This document shows, piece by piece, positions 47,801 to 61,481 of a stretch of DNA of 64,000 bases. The notes below the pieces were generated by a model, which saw nothing but the letters and a program-made list of their open reading frames with translations, was not told the DNA's origin and did no database searches. The translations under genes and the position numbers were made by a program. How positions within the stretch are numbered: position 1 is the stretch's first letter; the number at the start of each line of letters is the position of its first letter. Source of the stretch: Syngnathus acus (Eukaryota; Chordata; Actinopteri; Syngnathiformes; Syngnathidae); the NCBI RefSeq assembly GCF_901709675.1, contig NC_051087.1, forward strand, positions 16,999,067 through 17,063,066, written 5' to 3'.

Positions 47801-50800
47801 GAAAAACAAATTCAATTGTTTCTATTATAAAGTCATTTTCCTTTAATCTCAATAATTTTGTATCATTTTGAACCAAAATCGCTGAATATTTATAGTTATT
47901 TTAAAACCGAAGAAGATTAGCTCGGAAGAGCCAACGTCCTGTCTAGCCTCCTCTGAGTATTGCGTAATCACACGGCTGCCTATGTTGACAGGCTATGCAG
48001 TTAGACTGAACTGCTCTCTGTCTCTATGTCGCTGTTGAAGTGTTCAAACACTGTGGCTATATTAATTAATTTCCGTAGTTAAGCTGGTGTATATAATATC
48101 TTGTGTTTTTTGTCATCTGTAACGTCGTGTTTCTTTAGATCAGGGGTGTCCAATACGTCGATCGCGATCGACCGGTCGCTCGCCAAGCCACTATTGGTCG
48201 ATCGCGTGATATTAAAATGTTTTTTTTTTTTTTCGCACTTGACGCGTGTACAAACAACGGCGCTAACAACACAACACAAACACGCTAGCTCGCGAGTTCC
48301 CTCCAATTGTCAGAACCCTGTTTTTTCTCTTAAACTTAAGAAAGGGTATAAAAATGAGTGGGGCAGCTGGCCATAGTAAGTATCACTTTCATAGGGAATG
48401 GGAGGAGGACTTTTTTTCACTATGACATATATATATATATATAGATATATAAAATTATTCTTTTTTTTTAGTGGGTAGATCAGGGGTGGCCAACCAGTCA
48501 GAGACTAAGAGCCACATTTTTTACTGTGTCATCGCAAAGAGCCACATCATACACATGAGCACACATGAACACCCCCCCCCACACACACACACGCACACAA
48601 ACGCACACGCACACACACACACCCCTCTGCTCAGTCAAATTTATTGTGTGACATTATTATGTCACGCACCAACATGATAATGACAAATTGACTCCTACAG
48701 TACTAAAACCACAGACCAAAGACCACATTTTCAACAATGAACATTGTGTGCATTGTCTCACACAGACAAACTTTCAGTTCAACAAATTCCACAAACAAAA
48801 ACATAATAAGTTTTTTCACTTACTATGTGTGGCGGGACAGACCATTCGTTTGAGTTCGTCGTTTTCAGGAGACAAGATTTCAATAACGTCACTGAGGCAT
48901 ATTTTAACGAACTCCACTTCATTGTATGGCTTTTTAGCCCGTGCAATGTTCCAAGCCAGTTGAAACAATGCAAGTGTGACAGTCTCTGAGTGCTTCGTAA
49001 TTTTTTTGAAAAACTGTACCTATTTTTCTGCCTGACTTTTCAAAGTCTCCAAACTTGTGCTTGCGAAATTCAGTCCCTTTTGCAAAGTCCTTATCGATAT
49101 TGGCATGAAGTGAGCTGAAGTGGCGCTGACCATTTGAAGCTTTTAAATGCGCCAATGACGTCCGACATATCAGGCAGAATGGCTTGCCATAGCGTTCAAC
49201 AAAAAACAACTTTAACTCTGTTAAAAACGTCCTGTGTTCATCGTCATATATTCGTTTAGCTGTGCATTTTTTCCTTGCCATTTTGGCAAGCGTCTTGTCA
49301 GCTTTTCTGGACCTAATGGGCCCCCGTAGTCACAGTCGCCATTCATTAAAAAGCCAGCAAAACCAATCGCTCTGTTTGTCCCTCCTCCTTTTCGGGATTT
49401 CACCTCACGCGCATGCGCGTTTGACCAAAATACCATATTGAACTCAAGCGAAGCAAATACGCACGAAAAATAAACACAAATGTTGATATGAACGTAAAAG
49501 GGCCGCATGAAACTAGCCAAAGAGCCGCATGCGGCTCGCGAGCCGCGGGTTGGCCACCGCTGGGGTAGATCTTTGTGACTTGGTCATTTCAAAAGTAGCT
49601 CGCGAGCTGAAAAAGTTTGGGCACCCCTGCTTTAGATGAACAAAACAGCTTTGAAAAGAGATCTTACGGAGGCTACGAAAAAAGGTTCTCCAGCCTTATG
49701 GCAGGGGGTGCTAGTGATCCCGGGATGCTTCATGTGCCTAGCTGTAGAATAAGAGATCTCCAGTTCAAATTTACAGTGAACAACTGAGGAGCAGTTGTCC
49801 ATTTGTTTAGTTTTACTTTTTTTTTTTTTTTTCCCTGTTTTTACATTTCATTTTACAATGGAGGATTACATATCCAAACGATTTTCAACTGTGGATTTTC
49901 GGTCGAAGCAGGAGGTCATCAGTAAATGAAGACCAACTCCGGAGTTAAAAGGTTTGATTCGGACAACGGGACTTCGGAACGGAGTGGTACGCACGATCGA
50001 AAACGAGTTTTTGATTTCATGTGCTTTATTGAATGTTTTTATGTGTGAAGACTGCTGATATGAGATTTTAATTAAAATAGTTCAAATTAAATAATGACTA
50101 AGCCACACTAGAGCAGAGTTCCCCAAGCTTTTTTGTGACACGGTTAGGTGCTGGACAAATTTTACCGGAGTGGGGGGGGGTGACGTCAGTGCCTCCCCAG
50201 TCATGAACCTCACCGCACGTCACTGACTCCAACATACATTTACAACATTACATATGTTCCTATATTTCACTGATAGGCCATTAAACCAGCAGATAAATGA
50301 TAAATGGTAAAAGACACAGAACACTAACTTGCAAATGTTGGGGGTTTAGTTTACACAAAAGATTAATTCTTTGGTTTGTCTCTTGACAATTGTCTATTTG
50401 CTTCAAGTTTGAGTCGTGAATCAAATACAGTTCCCGGTAGGGTTGGGAAGATTCACCGATATGCATCGGAAAATCGATACCACCTGTAAGATGCAGTTGC
50501 ATCGATTTTGCAAACGTCTGCATCGGTAAAAACGCACAAAAACTCGAGATGCATCGTATCTAAATTACCATATTGGCCCGAATATAAGACGGCCCCGATT
50601 ATAAGACGACCCCCTCTTTTTCAAGACTCAAGTCTGAAAAAAGACTTTTTGAACACCAAATTAAATTTTTATACAGAAAATAATTACATCTGAAACAAAT
50701 GATTATAACAATATATTTGAAAGAAAAAACACGTTATTTTGCCTCATTCAAATCATGCAAAAACTGTATCACATCTTAATATCTGAACATTTATATATGT

Positions 50801-53800
50801 AAACTAAAGTGCAATCACATTTGTAAATGAATGGCCTCGGGTTTTTGAAATGTAAATAAACCAATCTATCCATCCATCCATCCATCCATCCATCCATCCA
50901 TCCATCTTCTTCCGCTTATCCGGGGTCGGGTCGCGGGGGCAGCAGCTTCAGGAGGGACTCCCAGACTTCCCTCTCCCCAGCCACTTCATCTAGCTCATCC
51001 CGGGGGATCCCAAGGCGTTCCCAGGCCAGCCGAGAGACAGTCTCTCCAGCGCGTCCTGGGTCGTCCCCGGGGTCTCCTACCGGTGGGACATGCCCGGAAC
51101 ACCTCCCCAGGGAGGCGTCCAGGAGGCATCCTGATGAGATGCCCGAGCCACCTCATCTGGCTCCTCTCAACGTGGAGGAGTAGCGACTCTACTCCGAGTC
51201 TCTCCCGGATGACCGAACTTCTCACCCTATCTCTAAGGGAGAGCCCGGACATCCTGCGGAGAAAACTCATTTCGGCCGCTTGTATCCGGGATCTCGTTCT
51301 TTCGGTCACGACCCATAGCTCGTGACCATAGGTGAGGGTAGGAGCGTAAATCGACCGGTAAATTGAGAGCTTTGCCTTTTGGCTCAGCTCTCTCTTTACC
51401 ACGACGGACCGGTACAGAGTCCGCATTACTGCCGAAGCTGCACCGATCCGCCTGTCGATCTCCCGCTCCATCCTCCCCTCACTCGTGAACAAGACCCCAA
51501 GATACTTAAACTCCTCCACTTGGGGCAGGATCTCATCCCCGATCCGGAGAGGGCATTCCACCCTTTTCCGATCGAGGACCATGGACTCGGATTTGGAGGT
51601 GCTGACCCTCATCCCGACCGCTTCACACTCGGCTGCGAACCGCTCCAGTGAGAGCTGGTGATCACGGCCTGAAGAAGCCAACAGCACAACGTCGTCTGCA
51701 AAAAGCAGAGACGCGATGCTGAGGTCCCCAAACCGGACACCCTCAACGCCTCGGCTGCACCTAGAAATTCTGTCCATAAAAATTATGAACAGAATCGGTG
51801 ACAAAGGGCAGCCTTGGCGGAGTCCAACCCTCACCGGGAACGAATCCGACTTACTGCCGGAAATGCGGACCAAACTCTGGCAACGGTGATACAGGGACCG
51901 AACCGCCCTTATCAGTTGGCTCGGTACCCCGTACTCCCGAAGCACCCCCCACAGAACCTCCCGAGGGACACGGTCGAACGCCTTCTCCAAGTCCACAAAA
52001 CACATGTGGACTGGTTGGGCGAACTCCCATGCACCCTCGAGGATCCTGTTGAGGGTGAAGAGCTGGTCCACTGTTCCACGGCCAGGACGAAAGCCACACT
52101 GTTCCTCCTGAATCCGAGGTTCGACCTCCCGACGGACCCTCCTCTCCAGCACCCCTGAATAGACCTTCCCAGGGAGGCTGAGGAGTGTAATTCCCCTGTA
52201 ATTGGAACACACCCTCCGGTCCCCCTTCTTAAAGAGGGGAACCACCACCCCAGTCTGCCAATCCAGAGGCACTGTCCCCGATGTCCACGCGATGCTGTAG
52301 AGACGTGTCAGCCGTGACAGCCCCACAACATCCAGAGCCCTTAAGAAATCCGGGCGGATCTCATCCACCCCCGGGGCCTTGCCACCGAGGAGTTTTTTAA
52401 CTACCTCAGTGACTTCAACCCCAGAGATTGGAGAGTCCGCCTCAGAGTCCCCAGGCCCTGCTTCCACAATGGAAGGCGTGTCGGTGGAATTGAGGTCTTC
52501 GAAGTATTCTCCCCACCGACACACGACGTCCCGAGTCGAGGTCAGCAGTACGCCATCTCCACTGTAAACAGTGTTGACGTTGCACTGCTTTCCCCTCCTG
52601 AGACGCCGGATGGTGGACCAGAATTTCCTCGAAGCCGTCCGGAAGTCATTCTCCATGGCCTCGCCAAACTCCTCCCACGCCCGGGTTTTTTCCTCAGCAA
52701 CCGCCGAAGCCGCGTTCCGCTTGGCCACCCGGTACCTGTCAGCTGCCTCCGGAGTCCCGCAGGCCAAAACGGCCCGATAGGACTCCTTCTTCAGCTTGAC
52801 GGCATCCCTTACCGCCGGTGTCCACCAGCGGGTTCGGGGATTGCCGCCACGACAGGCACCAATGACCTTACGGCCACAGCTCCGGTCGGCCGCCTCAACA
52901 ATGGAGGCGCGGAACAAGGTCCACTCTGACTCAATGTCCCCCGCCTCCCCCGGGACGTGGGAAAAGCTCTGCCGGAGGTGGGAGTTGAAGCTCTTCCTGA
53001 CAGGGGATTCCGCCAGACGTTCCCAGCAGACCCTCACAGAACGTTTGGGTCTGCCAGGTCGGACCGGCATCTTCCCCCACCATCGGAGCCAACCCACCAC
53101 CAGGTGGTGATCAGTTGACAGCTCCGCCCCTCTCTTCGCCCGAGTGTCCAAAACATGCGGCCGCAAATCCGATGACACGACTACAAAGTCGATCATCGAA
53201 CTGCGGCCTAGGGTGTCCTGGTGCCAAGTGCACACATGGACACCCTTATGTTTGAACATGGTGTTCATTATAGAAAATCCGTGTCGAGCACAGAAGTCCA
53301 ATAATAGAACACCGCTCGGGTTCAGATCGGGGGGGCCGTTCCTCCCAATCACGCCCTTCCAGGTCTCACTGTCATTGCCCACGTGAGCATTGAAGTCACC
53401 CAGTAGAACGATGGAGTCCCCAGAAGGAGCGCCCTCCAGCACTTCCTCCAGGGACTCCAAAAAGGGTGGGTACTCTGAGCTGCCGTTTGGTGCATAGACA
53501 CAAACAACAGTCAGGACCCGTCCCCCCACCCGAAGGCGGAGGGAGGCTACCCTCTCGTTCACCGGGGTGAACCCCAATGTGCAGGCGCCCAGCCGGGGGG
53601 CAATAAGTATACCCACACCTGCTCGACGCCTCTCACCGTGGGCAACTCCAGAGTGGAAGAGAGTCCAGCCCCTCTCGAGAGGGCTTGTACCGGAACCCAA
53701 ACTGTGCGTGGAGGCAAGTCCGACTATATCTAGTCGGAACTTTTCTGCCTCGCACACCAGCTCGGGCTCCTTTCCAGCCAGAGAGGTGACATTCCATGTC

Positions 53801-56800
53801 CCAAGAGCCAGCTTCTGCAGCCGGGGATCAGACCGCCAAGGTCCCTGCCTTTGGCCGCCGCCCAGCTTGCAATGCACCCGACCCCTTTGGCCCCTCCCAC
53901 AGGTGGTGAGCCCATGGGAAGGGGGACCCACGTTTCCTTTTCGGGCTGAGCCCGGCCGGGCCCCATGGGCGAAGGCCCGGCCACCAGACGCTCGCCTTCG
54001 AGCCCCGCCTCCAGGCCTGGCTCCAGACCAATCTACTGTGATAAAACAACATTTCAATAATTGCATTAACCATTAAAGTGAAGTCTAACTGTAGTCTTGA
54101 AACAAGTCTGTGCTCAAGTCTCGGCTCAGGTCTCGCGCGAATAGGCGGCTCCAAACTGACCTTCTTCGAACTGTACAGAGGCGGCAAGTCAGCCAGATAG
54201 CAGGTTAGCATGGAGGAAAACCAGACGGAGATTATACATTCGGTGGTGGGCTTTAAGTCTGCAGTGTGGAAAAAATGCGGGTTCTACAAACGAGATGGAG
54301 AGCTGGATAAGACAACGGCCATATGTAAACTCTGCCGTGCAGCTATAAGATACACAGGCAGCACAACGAATTTGTCTACACATCTGAAGCGGCGACACAA
54401 CATGCCCCAGTCCCCGGCGACGTCAGCTAGCAGTGCTCCTGCAACACCTTCAAGTGAGCCACGAATACCCCAGTTATTTCATTCGCCACTTGCAAACAGT
54501 TCTGCCCGTGCGAAATCCATCATGGACGCCCTATCTTTCTTCCTTAATTTTTGTTGAAGGTTATACTTATACCCTAAAGTTCCAGAGAGACCTGCAGTTA
54601 ATCACTCTATGTTGTACTTCCTGTGTTTCAAAATAAAAAAGCACAGCCAGCTTTAATGCTTCAAGTGCCAAAACTTGAACTATGTATTCCATGGTGTATT
54701 TTTCTTCTGCATTGCATCGTATCGTATCGCACTGGATCGCATTGTTTTAAAATTAAATCGCACCGTATCGCAGGAGTTGGGAGAATCGTATCGCATCTTA
54801 TCATTGGCAATTCCATGAATCGTGAATGCATCGAATCGTTGGCAGTGTATCGAGATGTGTATCGTATCACTTTGATGGTGAAGATTCCCATACCTAGTTC
54901 CCAGGCATTTATATTGATCCACAACACAACATCTTGGTTGTGTATAATGCTGGCTTTGGGTTCTGACTTTATTTTCCTGAACTCAATGCCAATTTCTGTA
55001 GTTTTGGCAACATTTACGTAAGTCAAGAAGGTTATCAGCGCACCAGTTAAAAAAAGTCAGCGAGGGCACCACCACGGTTAGACTCAGAGACATTAGGAAG
55101 TGGTAATGGTGATGTGTCATCAGAACATTTGACCAGTAAGCTGCTCTCTGCAACTGTTTGTGTACAAGATAAAAATAAATATTTAAAGGACACGTATCAT
55201 GGAAAATCGACTTTATTTGCTTTTAAAATCAGCTTACGTCGTAGCTTGACAGTGCTTGTTTACGACACGTTTATAAATATTGTGAGGGGATTCATTTTAT
55301 TACGTGTCATGTATGGTTGTATGGACAAGTCTTCTGTTGTTGATATCTTTTAATCAATCAAAAAGTTTGCGGCGCAAGTAAATGCTACCTCGTTTAAATA
55401 AAGGGGGAAAAAAAGTAAACACTACCTCGGCTAAAGAAAGGGAGGCGCACATCTTGCGGTCTGAGGGGTGTGAAGTATCTCATTTGCATTTAAAGAGACC
55501 ACACCAAAATGGCTTGCTCTGACCCGCACCTAAAATCAAGTAGGAAAGAGGGACCTGTGATGGTATCAAAACAAGGAATTCAGACAAAAGCATCGTATTT
55601 CGCCTTTATATAGACCACAACTAAAAGTAAAATGTAAACCAGTAGGATTTATTACCGTGATATTTGGGGTTTAAAGGACACAGCCCAGGGTGAAACGGAG
55701 GAAAAGTCAACACATGGTTGGCAAACTGTAAAGGGGTCAAGTTTGTCATTTGTAAAGGAGTTAATCTAGTGTAAAACATGCAGGATAGCGGCCCTTGAGG
55801 AGGAAGTTTGACATCCCTGGCTTAGAATGAATCATTTATACAAGCGAGGTCGTCAATTATCCTAAAATGTTTGGACTATTGGAGGAACCTGATCAGACAC
55901 AATCTGAGAGAAGCCTTGTTACCACAAGGATAACATGCAAAGTTGATACGGAATGGCCAGAGTTGTTGCAACCACATCGTGCTAACCACTGCCTTGTTAT
56001 GCTTCTGACCATGTCCGTTTGTAACACTTGATTACATTTTAATTGAAAAAGCCTTGTAAAGTAAAATGTGTTTTTAGCACATAAACTTGCATAAACGGAT
56101 TTGATTCCAGGAATTTTAACAGTATTGATTATATGCTCTCATTTTGCTCTTGTTTGTTTTAGACCTCTCTACCGAAGTGAGTGAGGCTGACATGAACACT
56201 TCTGCTAAGGTAAATGCATACATAAAATTGTGATTGAGTGTTGAGTGTTCTCTAATCATTTTAATGTTAATACATTTAATGTATTTTAAACGTGTGCAAC
56301 AGTCTCTCACAGCTGGGATATCTTGGTTGCGTGTCGTTTGTAGAATTTTGAAGGAGTGAGGATCCATTATAGGATTAATTCTGTTGTGTAACGTGAAAAA
56401 ATTCAATAGCTATGAATATTTTTGTAATGTGAATGAATGAATATTAATGTTACCTGATCATTCAACTTGGTTTGGGTATCTTCTCATGATGAAATTAGTG
56501 GAATGTTGTCCATCGCCTTTTTCCTCATTGCTCATGTCTGTTAGATTATCTTGAGTAAAACTATTTGTTTGCTTACTAATTTTATTTTTGTAATCCATAT
56601 AAGGGCTTGGTGTTGATCACAGAAATTCCTGGTGGTGACTGGTCAGCGAGTGATGTCCTTAAGCTCATCCAGCCTTTTGGAAATCTTATTGACATTATCT
56701 CTGCTCCATCAGTTGGAAAGGTATCAGTTACCGACTTAGCACTGACACTTTGGCCTTGTTGAATGGTAAATCTTTCGCCTGTGCATCATATACAAGATGT

Positions 56801-59800
56801 TTAGTCAGGATTTACTTAATTTGTTGAGAATATTTCACATTTTTGCCTTAAAAAATGTTGTGGGCAGGGTATTATACATGGGTACAAGATGGGTGGATGG
56901 ACGGAAGGAGGGCACCGAACACATGCACCCACACTCTTTATTGAGCTCCGGGAGGAAATTCAGTTGCCAGTGCAGCATGCACGCCCAAGAGTGGGCACAC
57001 GAGAGGTTAAAGAACAGATATGCAGTGGTTACATAACATGTAAAAACATGCAAAATATTATGAATCAATCAATAAATACATAAACAAATAGACAATAGAC
57101 ATCAGACATGACAAAAATGACAAACAAAATAAAAAAAAGAGAATAAATCCTCCACTACTCCTCCGCTTGGTGACAGTGACCAGTGGGTGGACAGGGTTGT
57201 CCTTGGACAGCAGCCTGGCCAACATCCGGTGTTCTGCCACAGACTTCAGACCAAGCAGCTCTGTTCCCACAACATAACCCGCCATCCTCACCAGTTTTTC
57301 CAGGCAGGAGGCATCCCCCTTCTTGATGGTGGCCCCCCTAGCTCGCCACTGCAAAAAAGAGGGCACTCGCCACAACAGAATGATAAAACATCTGCAGCAT
57401 CACATTGCAGACATCGAAGGATGCGAGCCGCCTGAGGAAGTACAGTACATTGTCCTTTTTTGCGCAAAGCATCCACGTGAGCAGACCAATCGAGTTTGCA
57501 GCACGCCAAGATATTTACAGGTCTGCACTCCACACAGTCTCCATTGATGGTCACTGGCTCAGGAGTAGGCCTAAGCCTCCTGACGTCAACCACCAATTCC
57601 CTGGACTGAGCAGTGTTCAGGTGCAGGTGGTTGGAGTCAGACCAACCTGCGAAGCGCCGGCTCCGGTACTCCCCCCGTTCATCTCTAAGACAGCCAACAA
57701 TTGCGGTGTCGTCCCTAAACTTTTGCACATGGCAAAACACCGTTCCCTGCGGTCCTCTCACGCTGCTCCTCACCGTGCCTCCCATGCACACATACTGAGG
57801 TCTGCCCATCACCTACCCAACCTGCTTTGGGCCGCAGCCTCATCCCGTCTCATACCTCCTTCATGCTGTTCCTCTGCAGCTTCTGCTCCAACATCCTATA
57901 AAGTAATCTCGCCATCTTGAGCTTGGCCCTGAGCTCCCTCTGCACTTGCTTTAGCTCCTGCTTATCACCGTCCATGAAGGCCGGCTTCTTGCGATTCAGG
58001 AGGCCCTTGATCCCACTTATAATCCAAGGCTTGTTGTTGGCATAGCAGTTTACTATTCATACTGGAACACATGATGGCACCAGGAAAAATAATCTCATTT
58101 TATAGACGTTTACATGTAGGTTGTGAAAATGTTGTTCTTGGATTCCAATATATTTGTCAATTATGTATATGAAAACGTTTTTCTTTATAAATCATTAGTC
58201 TTTCAAATCAGACAGTGTTAGGTGCAGCCTTTTTCTCTATGTAAGCTTGAGTTGCTAAATTACACATTGTCAGAACATTTTGCCTTCCATGTCTTCTGCG
58301 TCCAGCCTTGCTCTTTTGTTACATAAAGGCTCTTACCTAGCAAGAGCCTGAAAAGACAGCTAGCAGGTGGGAAAGTCCCCACCAGGCCTGCTATAGGCTA
58401 GCTCCTTATGGTAGGGGGAATCTGCGAGGGGCGGAAGTTGACTCACCAGCAGACAACTCGGTAATTGACCCAGGAATGAAACTGAAGAGAAAGATGATCG
58501 GCGGCACAATACCTGAGACTGCAACATCTACTCCAGGAATCAAGCTCAAGAGTTGCAGCTGCGGCTGGTCCAAGGTAACATCCGTGGAGATGACACTAAC
58601 TGAATCCTGGGACTCATGTGGAGCCCAAACAGTCCCTACTCTGATAACCGGAAGGAAGTGGTCTGCAAGCATGGTTACACAACAGGCAAAGGCAGACCTG
58701 TGACCTGCAAGCATAGTTACACAATAGGCAAAGGCAGACCTGAGGCACCGTAACATTGTGGGCCTCATGCAGCAACGGAGAGGAGGGCTTGGCCTTGGAG
58801 AGAGCAGACCAACATGGCACAAGCCAGCTCCTATTCAACGCAGAGGTCGGGTCGTTGAAGAGCTGCGCTGACAGGAGCAGGCAGCCCGGTGTCCAATGAC
58901 TGTCTCCCAGGCAAAGAAGGGGCAGTGGATGAGTTGGGAAGGGGTAGAGAGAAGGAGGTTCTCTTGGAACGAGCTCTGAAGCATTTCACACCAGCTTCAT
59001 CCTGAGAGCAACTTATGATGTCCTGCCTTCACTCAGTAACCTCAACCAATGATATGAAGAAGACCCAACATGCTCACTCTGCCCATCTTTAGCAAAACTG
59101 AAGCACTTCTTGGTGGGCTGCAAGACCAGCGTGACACAAGGTCGTTACACCTGCCGGCACAACTTGGTGCTTAAATGTCTTGCAGCTGTGTTGGAGAATA
59201 GAAGTTGTGAAGCTAACAAAGACCACAGCCAGTACAACACCTGACCTAGGCCAGCGGGAGGAGCACGAGACTTGAGGTTAGTGGCGGACCCGAATCAAAG
59301 GCTCTGCTTACCATCAGAGATCGTTACAGCAATCCTCAGATCAAATCTTGTGCTTTTGTCCTCTTCAGTGCACAAGGTTTACATAATAGAGCTGACTGTA
59401 CCCTGAGAGGATGTTGTTGAGGAAGCCCACGAATGCAAGAGCCTCAAGTACGCTGAGCTGGCACCTGACGCTGAGCAGCATGGCTGGAAAGGTTTGCCCA
59501 GTTGTTGGCTGCAGAGGATTCAGAATCAGAATTAGAATCAGCTTTATTGACCAAGTTTGTGCATGCCAAACAGGGAATTTGACTTCGGTTGATCTCAGCC
59601 TCTGTACAACATTTAAGTGACTGACAACATTCAGGTCACTAACAATATTTAAGTGAGAACAGGATGTTATTGCACAGTGAAGACTCTGAGTCTCTATGAG
59701 TGGCGAGAGTTCATCAGAGCGACAGACGGGGAAGAAGCTGTGTCTGTGTCTGCTGGTTTTGGCGTACAGCGCTCTGTAACGCCGTCCGGAGCGGAGGAGT

Positions 59801-61386
59801 TTGAACAGACTGTGTCCTGGGTGAGAAGGGTCTGCGGAGATGTTACTTGCACGTTTCCTGGTCCTGGACAGGTACAAGTCTTGGATAGATGGGAGGTTGG
59901 TCATGGGCAAAACAACTGTCCGGCTGCTTAAAGACCTGGGAATCCTAGGCCAACCCAATGCCAAACCGTCAAAGCCCTCTTAACCGCAGCGGAATAAGCA
60001 AGCTGCTGACTCTGGATTAAAAGAAAGAATGCCACCTGGGTCCCAAAAACGGCACCTGTGGGATGGAAAGGTTAAGAGCAGAAAGGGGCACACCTGGGAT
60101 GCCAACTGTTGTTGATGAGCCCTCTGGAGGGGTTGTGGGCCTGTCATCGAAACACTGAAGAAGAAGGGTTCCCACCTGATGACTCCGATGAAGCTTGAAA
60201 CCACTCTGTTTCATCGACAACCCATCAATGTCTGTACCATGGCACACCTCAGGAGTGCATTAATAACAAGGGATTGTACAACCTAGTCCTATTATAGAAC
60301 TTACTTTGCCAGTCTCATCTCCTATCTGCTTCTAGTCTCAAATCCTGCATCACATGTGACAGTGGGTTCACAAATTGTATGACATTGTCAATTAATCTCA
60401 TTGGCAAGTTACTGTGGGGTTTTTTTTTTTCTTCTTCTGGCTGGTTCCATTAGGGGTCTCCGCAGCAGATCAACCATTTCCTCATCACTCTGTCCTGTGT
60501 ATCTTCCGCTGTCACACCAACCACCTACATGTCCTCCCGCACCACATCCATAAACTTCCTCTTTTGCCTCCCTCCTCCTGCCTGGTGGCTCCATCCTCAG
60601 CATCCTTCTCTCAATATACCTCCTCAGCACATGTCCAAACCATCTCAATCTCACCTCTCTGACTTTATCACCAAACCGTCCCACCTGAGCTGTTCCTCTG
60701 ATATATTAATTCCTAATCCTGTTCGTCCTCGTCACTCCCAAAGAGAATTGCAACAAGTAAGCAATCTTAATGCCCTCTGAGGTGTACGATTATCAGAATG
60801 GATTTTGCAAAGGCAACCATCCACCTCTGCACATCAGTTCATGCTTCCACATCAATTATCCGTAATAACTGTACACCTGATAGAGCACTAGCCCTGTGGT
60901 ATATTAGTTTGATTTGGCCAAGAAATCTGGAAATTAAGATTTGGAAAAAGAATGGGATTTTGAATGTGTAGAAAGCCTCTCTGTTAATGTCATATGAAAC
61001 ATTAATTGCATGTCCTTTTATGTCAGGCTCTTGTGTCTCTGCCAGACTTGAAGACTGCACAAGAGGTTGTTAAAGTTCACACCTCCATTCCTGCAAAGAT
61101 TAAAGACTGTGAAGTGAAGATGTTCAATATCGAAGAGCTTGTTTGCATTGATACCCCAGTAAGGCTTTTATCATTTTTCCAGTTTTGTTGTGAAACAGAT
61201 CTCCTGTTTTCTACAGTTGCAGGATGACCTATATTAGCGAACGTGTACAACACTTCAAATATTACCTTAGATTCCCCAGATGGTTCTTTGATAGTCAAAA
61301 TCCTGAGCATATCTTGAATAAAGCAGTGCACTATTCTGATTTCATATTTATTTAGTATTTGTCTTTCTTTCTGTAGTTTCTCTGTC

Positions 61387-61481
<95 letters not shown>

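Larger units (their letters stand above)
48141..49629. mobile_element. hAT MITE (CAGGGGTGTCCAA), outer, split by another hAT
   Basis: Ends CAGGGGTGTCCAA and TTTGGGCACCCCTG with an exact 8-bp duplication CTTTAGAT (48133-48140, 49630-49637). Inner words CGATCGCGATCGACC and TCGCGAGCT are typical of this family. The hAT at 48481 was inserted later. Confidence 0.95.
50438..54896 (+). mobile_element. Ac-like hAT element hosting a Rex3-like LINE
   Basis: Ends TAGGGTTGGGAAGATTC and GAAGATTCCCATACCTA; target duplication GTTCCCGG/GTTCCCAG (one mismatch; 50430-50437, 54897-54904). Both end regions are full of GCATCG/ATCGTATC words. A BED finger frame survives at 54210. A MITE end (ATATTGGCCCGAATATAAG near 50573) and the LINE at 50872-54030 were inserted later. 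Confidence 0.88.

Noticed and set aside
50912-51010. A CRISPR-like array from the regular CATC repeats
   Set aside because: Four-base simple repeat forming the LINE tail; no spacers, and the genome is eukaryotic.
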